From the NCBI GenBank assembly GCA_964570585.1, contig CAZMYR010000027.1, forward strand, positions 1 to 24,400: a stretch of 24,400 nt of DNA, in the 5' to 3' direction. This DNA is from G020354945 sp964570585. GTDB taxonomy: Bacteria; Omnitrophota; Gorgyraeia; JABMRG01; JAFGKX01. Below the pieces are notes generated by a model that had not been told where the DNA came from, made no database searches, and was given only the letters and a program-made list of their open reading frames with translations. The position numbers and the translations under genes were made by a program. Positions 15,575 to 21,841 of this stretch are shown in pieces. How positions within the stretch are numbered: the stretch's first letter is position 1; every line of letters begins with the position of its first letter.

Positions 15575-16864
15575 TTAAGTTCTTTTAAGAAAAGAGGGCA
15601 GCTTCTCTTTTACCCTGGCAGGTACGCGCGCTTTTAAATATACGCCTTCTGGAGTATCTCGCCTATTTATAATATTACCTTCATTATATATTATATTAAT
15701 TAAATTCATATTATGGTATGGTATCAAAGCATCGATATCTACCAAAAGGTCGGAAAACTTCGCCATCACCATATTTATCAACCCATCCAAACCATCGCCC
15801 TTAAGAGCGGATATACCGACGGAATCGTTGATTTTCCTGCGAAGCCTTATTATATCAAACTCATTATTTGCTATATCTATCTTATTTAAAACTACAATGG
15901 TAGGTTTATTTTCCGCTCCCAGTTCTTTAAGTATCCTGTAAACTGAATCCATAAGTTCATTGACCTTAGGATTGTTTACATCAACCACATGCAGCAGTAA
16001 ATCTGCCCGCACTACTTCTTCTAAAGTTGCCTTAAAAGACTCTATTAAATTAAGCGGCAAATTATGTAAAAAACCCACCGTGTCTATAAATAGCACTTTC
16101 TGATGATTGGGTAAAATAAATCTGCGTGATATGGTATCCAGAGTGCTAAAAAGTTTATTATCTACAAAGGCGCCTGCCTTGGTAAAAGCATTGAGTAATG
16201 TGGACTTACCTGCATTTGTATAACCTACTATGGCTACCGTAGATATTAAATGCTCTTTTCTAATCTGGCGTCTCTGGTTTCTCCTGTGTCTTAAATTTTT
16301 TAGTTCATTTTTTATTTTAAAAATTTTTTCACTTATGCGGCGCCTATCTACTTCCAACTTTTTCTCGCCTGGGCCGCGCGTTCCTAATCCTCCGCCTAAT
16401 CTAGAAAGTATAATACCTTTCCCGGTAAGGCGAGGTTTTAGATATTCCAGCTGGGCCAATTCAACCTGCAGTTTGCCGTCTATGGAATGGGCCCTCTGGG
16501 CAAATATATCTAAAATAAGCTGGGTTCGGTCTATTACCTTAACCCCTATAGCCTCTTCCAGATTCCTCTGCTGTGTAGATGAAAGGTTTTCATTAAAAAT
16601 TATCACATCGATTTCCTCGTTATAGCCATGAACAAGTTGGTGTATCTGTTCCACCTTTCCTTTCCCAACAAAAAAATTTGAGGTTGGTTTCTCAATTCTT
16701 GCGGTAATTTTATCTACTACCTCTGCTCTTTCTGAAGAATCTGTTAGTTCTTTTAATTCAGAGGTTGCATCCTCAGGGCTCCAGCCTCTGCGTTCCTCGG
16801 AACGAAATGAGACAGTAACCAATATAGCCTTTTCTTTCTCAGGTTGGGTTTTGTATAATTTCAT
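15575..16864 (-). CDS. hflX: Ribosome-associated GTPase HflX
   Basis: 429 residues, normal length. The N-terminal HflX domain includes EVDKITARIEKPTSNFFVGKGK and the conserved FNENLSSTQQRNLEE and DRTQLILDIFAQRA blocks, then the LGGGLGTRGPGEKKLEVDRR linker. The G domain has G1 GYTNAGKST (near residue 215), G3 DTVGFLHNLP, G4 NKID and G5 ISALKGDG. HflX binds the 50S subunit and splits stalled or heat-damaged ribosomes in studied bacteria. Placement after miaA is a common arrangement. The ATG at 16864 has AAGGA 4 nt upstream, at the border of a palindromic element that fills the miaA-hflX gap. Proximity to the heat-shock operon is suggestive, but a hairpin separates the two. Confidence 0.95.
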   Translation of the reverse strand: MKLYKTQPEKEKAILVTVSFRSEERRGWSPEDATSELKELTDSSERAEVVDKITARIEKPTSNFFVGKGKVEQIHQLVHGYNEEIDVIIFNENLSSTQQRNLEEAIGVKVIDRTQLILDIFAQRAHSIDGKLQVELAQLEYLKPRLTGKGIILSRLGGGLGTRGPGEKKLEVDRRRISEKIFKIKNELKNLRHRRNQRRQIRKEHLISTVAIVGYTNAGKSTLLNAFTKAGAFVDNKLFSTLDTISRRFILPNHQKVLFIDTVGFLHNLPLNLIESFKATLEEVVRADLLLHVVDVNNPKVNELMDSVYRILKELGAENKPTIVVLNKIDIANNEFDIIRLRRKINDSVGISALKGDGLDGLINMVMAKFSDLLVDIDALIPYHNMNLINIIYNEGNIINRRDTPEGVYLKARVPARVKEKLPSFLKRT

Positions 16865-16870
16865 ACTTCC

Positions 16871-16957
16871 TTGTCATCCCCGTCCCCGCGAAAGCGGGGA
16901 AAGCGGGGATCCATTCCTTTAGATTCCCATTTGCATGGGAATCACACTAATGACGAC
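16871..16957. repeat. Two-hairpin palindromic element (GTCATCCCCG type) that provides the miaA 3' end
   Basis: The element begins TTGTCATCCCCG and ends with an inverted ATGACGA. Inside, TCCCCGC-GAAA-GCGGGGA (16883-16900) forms hairpin 1, followed by a second copy of the GCGGGGA arm. GATTCCCAT-TTGC-ATGGGAATC (16922-16943) is a perfect hairpin 2. The type (GTCATTCCCGCGAAAGCGGG) is familiar as an abundant intergenic repeat in many bacteria. The miaA stop TGA (16942-16944) and its last few codons (SSLV) lie inside it. Confidence 0.8.
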
Positions 16958-17931
16958 GCTATCTTTTCTGCTATTTCCCTTGAAGCCTCGTTATTATTTA
17001 TATCAATCCAGCTTATATCCGGTTCGTTCCTAAACCAGGAAAGCTGCCTTTTTGCAAAGCGCCGTGTGTTACGTTTTAAAAACTCTTTGGCTTCCGCCTT
17101 TGTGTATTTTTTATCAAGATACGCAAAAATTTCCTTACACCCCAGAACCTGGGAAGCGCTTAGAGAAAGTTTCCTGTCTTTAAGGCGCTTGCATTCTGCT
17201 ATTATACCTTGCTTAAACATTCTATCGATTCTTTTGTTTATCCTGTCATAAAGTTGCTCTCTTGGCCTGTTAAGACAAAATACTTTAATATTGTAATTCT
17301 TTTTCAAGCCCTTGGTCTTTTTCTTCAACTCGGACATCGGAACGCCTGTCTTAAAATATACTTCAAGCGCCCTTATTATCCTTCTTGTATCATTCGGATG
17401 AAGTATCCCGGCAGTTTCAGGGTCTGTTCTTTTAAGCCTTTTATATAAATAATCTTTTTCCTTAAACTCAGATTCTTTCTTTAATCTCCCCCTTAATTTC
17501 AAATCAGGTTTAGGCGAAGGAAAAAGTCCGTCTATTAGAACTTTCATATAAAGGGCTGACCCTCCTACCAAAAGAGGAATTTTGCCTTTCTTGTGTATAT
17601 CCTTTATTATCTTTAAGGCCTTTTTTCTATAATTAGCTACATTGAAATTTTGGGTGGGGGATATTATATCTATCATATGGTGCGGGGCTTGCTTTTGTTT
17701 TAAACTGCTCGGCTTTTGCGAAATTATATCCATATCTTTATAAACCTGCATAGAATCGCAAGATATGATCTCAGCGTTTATCATTCCGGCCAATTTTATC
17801 GAAATTTCTGTTTTGCCGGCTGCTGTAGGCCCGACCAGGAAAAAAATGGGACTGGCACGATTTTCCGCAGAAAAATTTGTACCTGTCCCAATTTTTTCTC
17901 TGTTAGGGATATATTTTTGCTGAGTAGCCAT
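16942..17931 (-). CDS. miaA: tRNA dimethylallyltransferase MiaA with repeat-encoded ends
   Basis: 329 residues against a usual ~300-310. The P-loop VGPTAAGKTE is at residues 33-42, unusually late. Then EIISCDSMQVYKDMDI, HHMIDII, LLVGGSALYMKVLIDGLF, the DTRRIIRALEV segment and FAKRQLSWFRNE identify MiaA, which adds dimethylallyl to A37 of UNN-reading tRNAs, the substrate for MiaB. Residues about 12-31 (EKIGTGTNFSAENRASPIFF) are encoded by an inverted pair of REP-like elements (17841-17897). The final codons and stop lie in a second repeat family. No start codon lies between the repeat and the P-loop strand, so the extension is probably translated. The start overlaps the SPOR gene by 29 bp. Confidence 0.94.
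   Translation of the reverse strand: MATQQKYIPNREKIGTGTNFSAENRASPIFFLVGPTAAGKTEISIKLAGMINAEIISCDSMQVYKDMDIISQKPSSLKQKQAPHHMIDIISPTQNFNVANYRKKALKIIKDIHKKGKIPLLVGGSALYMKVLIDGLFPSPKPDLKLRGRLKKESEFKEKDYLYKRLKRTDPETAGILHPNDTRRIIRALEVYFKTGVPMSELKKKTKGLKKNYNIKVFCLNRPREQLYDRINKRIDRMFKQGIIAECKRLKDRKLSLSASQVLGCKEIFAYLDKKYTKAEAKEFLKRNTRRFAKRQLSWFRNEPDISWIDINNNEASREIAEKIASSLV
17841..17897. repeat. Inverted pair of GGGACAGGTAC REP-like elements inside the miaA 5' coding region
   Basis: The left arm (17841-17864, core GGGACTGGCACGA) and right arm (17870-17897, whose complement has core GGGACAGGTACAA) are imperfect inverted copies, flanked by A- and T-runs. The right arm is the same sequence type as 8794-8818. 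The whole pair is read in frame as part of miaA. Confidence 0.8.
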
Positions 17932-18643
17932 TTGTCTTCAATTTTCTTAATACAACATCCGCATCTTCCCTATCCTGAAACTCCCCAATACAAACTCTAT
18001 AAAATGTTCTGCTATTTTTCTCTATTGTATTTATATATGCATCAAAATTTTTCCTTCGAAGGATTTTTAACAACCTATTCGCATTTGTTTTTCTGCTAAA
18101 AGAACCGGCTTGAATATAATAATAAAATTCCTTCAGCAGCTCTTTTTGCGCCCCTTTTCTTTCAAAACTATAGGGAAAATCCTTTATTACTTTCGAAAGC
18201 GACGTTTTTGCTGCTGACCAATGCCCTAATCTTCTCTGCGACTGTCCTAATCTTAAATACGCCAAACTAATTAAGCCCGAATATGGGAAATTGTTGATAA
18301 AATCGGTGTATTTTGCCGCTGCGTTTTCAAAATCGCCTTCAAAAAAATATGAATCTGCTATACTAAGAGCTGTCTCCCCTTTTATTTCTATCTGTGGATA
18401 CATATCCAATATAAAACGAAAATGTTTTCTTCCGTGCGAAGGTTTGCCCAGTTTAAGATAGGAAAGCCCCATAATATAATGGGCTTGGGCCTCTTCTACC
18501 TTGTTAGCTTCAGATATGGCTTTTCTATAATCGCCTTTTAAAAAATAGCTCCATGCAGTATCTGTAGCTTCCGATGCATGGACATCTAAAGCAGTAAGCA
18601 ACAAGCAGCAAGCGGCAAGCAGCAAAATTTGTAATTCCTTCAT
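17903..18643 (-). CDS. Secreted TPR protein with C-terminal SPOR domain
   Basis: 246 residues. An N-terminal Sec signal peptide (MKELQILLLAACCLLLTALDVHA, probable cleavage before SEA) is followed by TPR-like helical repeats (about 27-165: AWSYFLKGDYRKAISEANKV, IADSYFFEGDFENAAAKYTDF, AYLRLGQSQRRLGHWSAAKTSL). A C-terminal SPOR domain follows (about 172-246: YYIQAGSFSRKTNANRLLKIL to GYSAKIYP). SPOR domains bind denuded glycan strands of peptidoglycan at division septa, so a periplasmic cell-wall role is likely. A lipobox reading (LAAC) is possible but would leave a very short hydrophobic core. The ATG overlaps the miaB stop as ATGA. The signal-peptide core is encoded by a heptanucleotide tandem array, and the stop lies 5 bp from the miaA REP pair. 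Confidence 0.87.
   Translation of the reverse strand: MKELQILLLAACCLLLTALDVHASEATDTAWSYFLKGDYRKAISEANKVEEAQAHYIMGLSYLKLGKPSHGRKHFRFILDMYPQIEIKGETALSIADSYFFEGDFENAAAKYTDFINNFPYSGLISLAYLRLGQSQRRLGHWSAAKTSLSKVIKDFPYSFERKGAQKELLKEFYYYIQAGSFSRKTNANRLLKILRRKNFDAYINTIEKNSRTFYRVCIGEFQDREDADVVLRKLKTNGYSAKIYP
18593..18627. repeat. Heptanucleotide array (unit AGCAAGC) forming a signal-peptide core
   Basis: Successive 7-bp units AGTAAGC, AACAAGC, AGCAAGC, GGCAAGC and AGCAAAA run from 18593 to 18627 on the plus strand. On the coding strand this reads as the hydrophobic LLLAACCLLLTA core of the SPOR protein's signal peptide. Confidence 0.75.
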
Positions 18644-20142
18644 GCTCTTTCCCCTATCAATGTATTCCCTTCTATATCTTTTATCTTCACATCCGATAAA
18701 TGGCCTATTAATTCCGGATTGCCTTCATATATTACCTGCATATTTGTCCTTGTTCTTCCGTTTAAATAATATTTTCCATTTTCTGAATAATAAGAAATAG
18801 GCCCCCTCTTAGCTTTCTTTGTCCCCAATGCCTGCTGGATTGTATTCATAAACAGCTTGCTTCTCTTCTTTTTGATTCTATCCTGAAGCCTTAATAAGGA
18901 TTGGTTTCTTTCTTCCTTCGTTTCCTTTTCTATATCGTCCTTCATTTTATAAGCAGCGGTATAAGGCCTTGGAGAATATTTAAATATGAATGCGCTGTCA
19001 AACTTTACCTGTTTCATAAGCATGTAGGTTTTGTAAAAATCTTCCTCCGTCTCTGTCGGAAACCCTGCGATAATATCGGTTGTAAGAGAACCGCCGTTTA
19101 CAATCTTTCGATATTGCTCTATGAGTTTAAGATAACCATCGGCAGTATATTTTCTATTCATTAATCTTAAAATCCTGTCTGAGCCTGATTGAACAGGAAG
19201 GTGTAGATGCTCGCATACCTTATCTAAATCCCTCGTTGCCTTAAATAAATCGGCATTTGCATCTTTTGGGTGAGATGTCATAAAGCGGATACGCAATAAT
19301 CCGTCTACTTTGTTGACTTCCTCAAGAAGTTTAATAAAGCCGTTTCGTAGTTCGTAGTTCGTAGTTCGTAGTTCGTAGGAATTCACATTCTGTCCAAGGA
19401 GCGTTATTTCTTTTACTCCATCGTCTACGAGCATCTTTATTTCATCAATAATATCTTCTGATTTTCTGCTTATCTCTCTTCCCCTTACATAAGGGACGAT
19501 GCAATATGAACAGAAATTATCGCAGCCATAACTTATATTAACCCACGCCCTTATCTTCTCCTCCCGATATCCCGCCTTCGTCATTGCGAGTCCCGACGCC
19601 AAATGTGTCGGGACGAAGCAATCTCCTTTTTTAACTGGTCTCTTTAGTTTAGATATCGCCGAAAAATGTCCTTCCGGATTCTCCTGAGCCTGCTTTATTA
19701 AATCTGCTACCTCATATATATCCGAAGGCCCGCATATAAAATTGACATGGGGCAACCTTTCAAATATTCGCTCTTTTTGTGCTCTAGCCATACAACCGAT
19801 GATGCCAATTATGGGAGTTCGTAGCTCGTAGCTCGTAGCTCGTAGCTTTTTCAACTCACCAACCTTACCCCACACCCTATCTTCAGCATGCTTTCTTACA
19901 GAGCAGGTATTAAATAAAATCACATCAGCATCTTCATAGGAACTCACCTTTGTATAACCCTGCGCAAGAAGCATACTGTAAACAAGCTCCGAATCCGCAT
20001 TGTTCATTTGGCATCCAAAAGTTTTTATAAAAACTTTTGGATGCCACCCCGAATTCTGGTTCAAAAAATGTGGAGCTTTTTTAAAAAGCGACAGATTTTT
20101 TGAACAAGACTCAGAATTTGGGGTGCTATTATCTTTTGCCAT
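18640..20142 (-). CDS. miaB: tRNA-2-methylthio-N6-dimethylallyladenosine synthase MiaB with several in-frame repeat insertions
   Basis: 500 residues; the family is usually about 440-470. The UPF0004 domain has its three cluster cysteines (VFIKTFGCQMNNADSE with Cys44, LFNTCSVRKHAEDR, IIGCMARAQ). The radical SAM core has CDNFCSYC in SYGCDNFCSYCIVPYVRGRE, then TLLGQNVNSY, LPVQSGSDRIL and DIIAGFPTETEEDF, with a C-terminal TRAM region ending LIGER. It methylthiolates i6A37 made by MiaA, encoded two genes downstream. The extra length comes from repeats read in frame: residues about 6-33 (inverted repeat), 99-110 and 256-267 (heptanucleotide arrays, YELRT-type peptide) and 173-189 (palindromic element). 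The catalytic motifs are undisturbed. The start overlaps the GIY-YIG gene by 14 bp, with AAGGAA about 10 nt upstream. Confidence 0.94.
   Translation of the reverse strand: MAKDNSTPNSESCSKNLSLFKKAPHFLNQNSGWHPKVFIKTFGCQMNNADSELVYSMLLAQGYTKVSSYEDADVILFNTCSVRKHAEDRVWGKVGELKKLRATSYELRTPIIGIIGCMARAQKERIFERLPHVNFICGPSDIYEVADLIKQAQENPEGHFSAISKLKRPVKKGDCFVPTHLASGLAMTKAGYREEKIRAWVNISYGCDNFCSYCIVPYVRGREISRKSEDIIDEIKMLVDDGVKEITLLGQNVNSYELRTTNYELRNGFIKLLEEVNKVDGLLRIRFMTSHPKDANADLFKATRDLDKVCEHLHLPVQSGSDRILRLMNRKYTADGYLKLIEQYRKIVNGGSLTTDIIAGFPTETEEDFYKTYMLMKQVKFDSAFIFKYSPRPYTAAYKMKDDIEKETKEERNQSLLRLQDRIKKKRSKLFMNTIQQALGTKKAKRGPISYYSENGKYYLNGRTRTNMQVIYEGNPELIGHLSDVKIKDIEGNTLIGERA
19344..19378. repeat. Heptanucleotide array (unit GTAGTTC) inside miaB
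   Basis: Four exact GTAGTTC units (19347-19374) plus partial flanks. On the coding strand this reads YELRTTNYELRN, inserted just after the conserved GQNVNS motif of MiaB. The 7-bp unit cycles through all three frames every 21 bp. Confidence 0.85.
19576..19626. repeat. 51-bp palindromic element (CTTCGTCATTGCGAG type) read in frame in miaB
   Basis: TCCCGAC (19591-19597) and GTCGGGA (19607-19613) form the inner stem; CTTCG (19576-19580) and CGAAG (19614-19618) form outer arms. It ends with GCAATCTC. This sequence type (CGTCATTGCGAG ... CGAAGCAATCT) is a known abundant dispersed repeat in many bacteria. Its 51 bp keeps the frame and encodes residues about 173-189 of MiaB, just before the radical SAM core. 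Confidence 0.85.
19814..19848. repeat. Heptanucleotide array (unit GTAGCTC) inside miaB
   Basis: Three exact GTAGCTC units and a fourth variant (19821-19848), preceded by a degenerate unit. The coding-strand product is LRATSYELRT between the second and third cluster-cysteine segments of MiaB. It is the same repeat class as 19344-19378 with one base changed per unit. Confidence 0.85.
20010..20045. repeat. 36-bp perfect palindrome covering the MiaB N-terminal cluster motif
   Basis: GGCATCCAAAAGTTTTT (20010-20026) is followed by AT and then its exact reverse complement (20029-20045). On the coding strand it spans residues 33-45 of MiaB, including the conserved VFIKTFGC with cluster ligand Cys44. 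One arm is therefore essential coding sequence and the other is its mirror. Confidence 0.9.
20045..20125. repeat. Imperfect 81-bp inverted repeat encoding the MiaB N-terminal extension
   Basis: CACCCC (20045-20050) and GGGGTG (20120-20125) bound the element. Inner matching blocks are AATTCTG/CAGAATT, TTCAAAAAAT/ATTTTTTGAA and GCTTTTT/AAAAAGC. It is read in frame as residues about 6-33, upstream of the first conserved MiaB residue, and abuts the perfect palindrome at 20010-20045. Confidence 0.8.
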
Positions 20143-20407
20143 ACACCAACTTTTCCTTCTGTTTTCTTCTTAAGGCCTTTATTCGTTTCTCTTCCGTAAC
20201 AGCCCCCTTGTAATACCTATATTCCTTATGCCACACCAAGTTTACCGGACATTTTCCACGCAAATACTTCGCGCCACGTTTACTATTATTATGCTCTTTT
20301 ATCCGTTTCTCTAAATCATGCGTATAGCCAGTATAGTACGTCCCATCCCTACATTCAACAATATAGACATAATATCTGCCTAAGCGTTTAAATTTCTCTG
20401 CAACCAT
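20129..20407 (-). CDS. GIY-YIG domain protein (YhbQ/UPF0213-like)
   Basis: About 92 residues from the ATG at 20407; a TTG six codons upstream (20425) is also open but less likely. The single GIY-YIG domain shows YYVYIVECRDGTYYTGYTHDLEKRIKEHN. The conserved tail is LVWHKEYRYYKGAVTEEKRIKALRRKQKEKLV, with the catalytic-type glutamate in the VTEEKRIK segment. It matches the small stand-alone UvrC-like/YhbQ family, thought to be structure-specific DNA nucleases whose cellular role is poorly defined. There is no homing-endonuclease DNA-binding tail. The 3' end overlaps miaB by 14 bp. The upstream 100 bp are palindromic repeats, so its promoter is not visible. Confidence 0.88.
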   Translation of the reverse strand: MVAEKFKRLGRYYVYIVECRDGTYYTGYTHDLEKRIKEHNNSKRGAKYLRGKCPVNLVWHKEYRYYKGAVTEEKRIKALRRKQKEKLVYGKR

Positions 20408-20434
20408 ATTCTCTCTGGACTTCAAGAGAACTTG

Positions 20435-20472
20435 TCCCCCTGCTTAGTTTTGCGCAAGCAAAACTAGGGGGA
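20435..20472. repeat. Hairpin repeat TCCCCCT-AGTTTTGC
   Basis: AGTTTTGC (20446-20453) and GCAAAACT (20458-20465) pair around GCAA. TCCCCCT (20435-20441) and AGGGGGA (20466-20472) close the base, with GCTT unpaired on one side. No T-tract follows on either strand. Confidence 0.7.
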
Positions 20473-20478
20473 TACCTG

Positions 20479-20527
20479 CCCTCCCCGTTTAGATTTGGAG
20501 GCCAAAGTCCGACAAATCTGGGGAGGG
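20479..20527. repeat. Hairpin repeat CCCTCCCC-AGATTTG that interrupts a recombinase reading frame
   Basis: CCCTCCCC (20479-20486) pairs with GGGGAGGG (20520-20527), and AGATTTG (20491-20497) with CAAATCT (20513-20519). Its edge is exactly where homology of the neighbouring recombinase stub stops. Confidence 0.75.
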
Positions 20528-20581
20528 GCCTTCTTTGGCTTGATCCTCTGTCGAAACTCTAAGATAAATCGCACTTTTCAT
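20528..20581 (-). pseudogene. Remnant of a serine recombinase (first 18 codons only)
   Basis: From the ATG at 20581 the minus strand reads MKSAIYLRVSTEDQAKEG, the canonical start of a large serine recombinase with the catalytic serine in RVST. It then runs into the hairpin repeat and stops at 20489. The aligned codons differ at many silent positions, and at some residues, from the other recombinase at 21790. This is therefore a relic of a related but different recombinase, not a fresh duplicate. Confidence 0.85.
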
Positions 20582-20594
20582 CTGGACTTTTTGG

Positions 20595-21386
20595 CTAAGA
20601 TTCAAAATATTGGTCATAATTAAGATCTTCCCATTTAGGATAAGAGATAGGACTTTTTCTCGCCACATTGTGTGAGGCCATAAAAGTCATTATTATAAGA
20701 AACGAAATAAAAACTACTGCTTGTATAGAAACAAAAAATTTACCTAGTATTGCATGAGGGTAAATATCTCCAAATCCAACTGTAGTAAATGCGATTAAAC
20801 TAAAATATAAGCAATCTAGAAAGTTAAGGGAACCTTCTTTGTGTGCATAGCTTAAAAGTCCGAGTTTATAATACGCTACTCCAAAAAAGAAAGCAAAAAC
20901 TATGAACCAAAAAATAACTAAGGCAAAGTTTCTATTATACCGGTTACCTAAAGAATAACATGTTAAAAGTATATAATCTTTCCATTGCCTTTCTACCTTT
21001 GCAATTTTTCTTCTTAGTGACATTTGCATAACATACACATCATCTGCTTCTTTGTGTCTTCCTAATCTAATAAGGGAATCCCTTATAATATTTCTAATTC
21101 TTAACTCGCAGTATTTTACGATTTGTTTTCGTTCTTGCTGCGATGTAGTATCCTTCAGCCAATCCTTTGTAATTCTAATTAATTGTTTTACTTCTACTAT
21201 ATTAAAAAAAGCCTCTTTTGTTCTAAGTCCACATATAATTGCCCAAATCCCCATTTCTATTGCATCATTCCACGCTCTTTTAGTTTTATATTGATTTTGG
21301 GCTAAAAGATAAGACTTTCTAGCCTCGAACCAATTACATTCTTTTTTATATTGTACCGCTTCTTCAACATAATTAGTATCTGACAT
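20595..21386 (-). CDS. Two-TM potassium channel with helical cytoplasmic N-domain
   Basis: 263 residues. Residues 1-150 are soluble and helical with a TPR-like look (EEAVQYKKECNWFEARKSYLLAQ, then RLGRHKEADDVYVMQMSLRR). TM1 is about 154-173 and TM2 about 216-238. The pore helix and selectivity filter lie between them (CLYFSLIAFTTVGFGDIYP, TVGFGD at 202-207). It should form a tetrameric K+-selective pore of the Ion_trans_2 type, opened by whatever the N-domain senses. The C-terminal tail is short, with no RCK or cyclic-nucleotide domain. The start lies about 15 bp downstream of the point where the upstream recombinase loses homology, and its ribosome site (AGGG) sits in that junction. It is AT-rich like the rest of the island. 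Confidence 0.85.
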   Translation of the reverse strand: MSDTNYVEEAVQYKKECNWFEARKSYLLAQNQYKTKRAWNDAIEMGIWAIICGLRTKEAFFNIVEVKQLIRITKDWLKDTTSQQERKQIVKYCELRIRNIIRDSLIRLGRHKEADDVYVMQMSLRRKIAKVERQWKDYILLTCYSLGNRYNRNFALVIFWFIVFAFFFGVAYYKLGLLSYAHKEGSLNFLDCLYFSLIAFTTVGFGDIYPHAILGKFFVSIQAVVFISFLIIMTFMASHNVARKSPISYPKWEDLNYDQYFES

Positions 21387-21790
21387 ATCGACACCCTGTT
21401 CCTCTCAAACTCTGCAAAACTTCCCAACTGCTGGAACATAAGCTTTCCTGCTGATGTTGTCGTATCAAATGGCTCAGTAGCAGATTTAAACCCTACGCCA
21501 TATGATGATAACTCATCTACTAAATTAAGCAAATCTTTAAGGTTCCTGCTGAATCGGTCTATTTTGTAAACTAGAACAAGATCAAATTTCTTATTCTTCG
21601 CGTCTTTAAGGAGCTCTTTTAAGGCAGGGCGCTCAGTAGAGTAACCGCTTATTCCTTCGTCTTGATAAACTTTGAATATCTCAAAGCCTTCTTGCTTAGC
21701 AAAAGATTCAAGATGCTCTCGTTGTACCTCTAAAGAATATCTTTTTGCTTGGTCTTCTGTAGAAACTCTAATGTAAATTGCTATCCACAT
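21302..21790 (-). pseudogene. Serine recombinase/resolvase truncated after its catalytic domain
   Basis: The first ~130 residues are a good serine-recombinase catalytic domain: YIRVSTEDQAKRYSLEVQ (catalytic Ser in RVST), VYQDEGISGYSTERPALKELLKDA, VYKIDRFSRNLKDLL, TEPFDTTTSAGKLMFQQLGSFAEFER. After FAEFER (about 21401) the family would continue with its E-helix, recombinase domain and zinc ribbon. Here the frame instead runs 32 codons into the start of the K+ channel gene (another frame) and stops. The DNA-binding half is missing, so the 162-residue product is probably inactive. The start has GAAGG about 11 nt upstream. Confidence 0.85.
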
Positions 21791-21841
21791 GTTATATTGA
21801 ACCTTCTTGAATGCAAGAAATTTGTAATTACCTTCAATCCC

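Noticed and set aside
19344..19848. CRISPR array from the regularly spaced repeats in miaB
   Set aside because: The units are 7 bp without spacers and lie inside a continuous coding frame; no cas genes are nearby.
20408..20425. TTG start for the GIY-YIG gene
   Set aside because: An ATG at 20407 leaves the whole domain intact and is the simpler start; the TTG lacks a good ribosome site.
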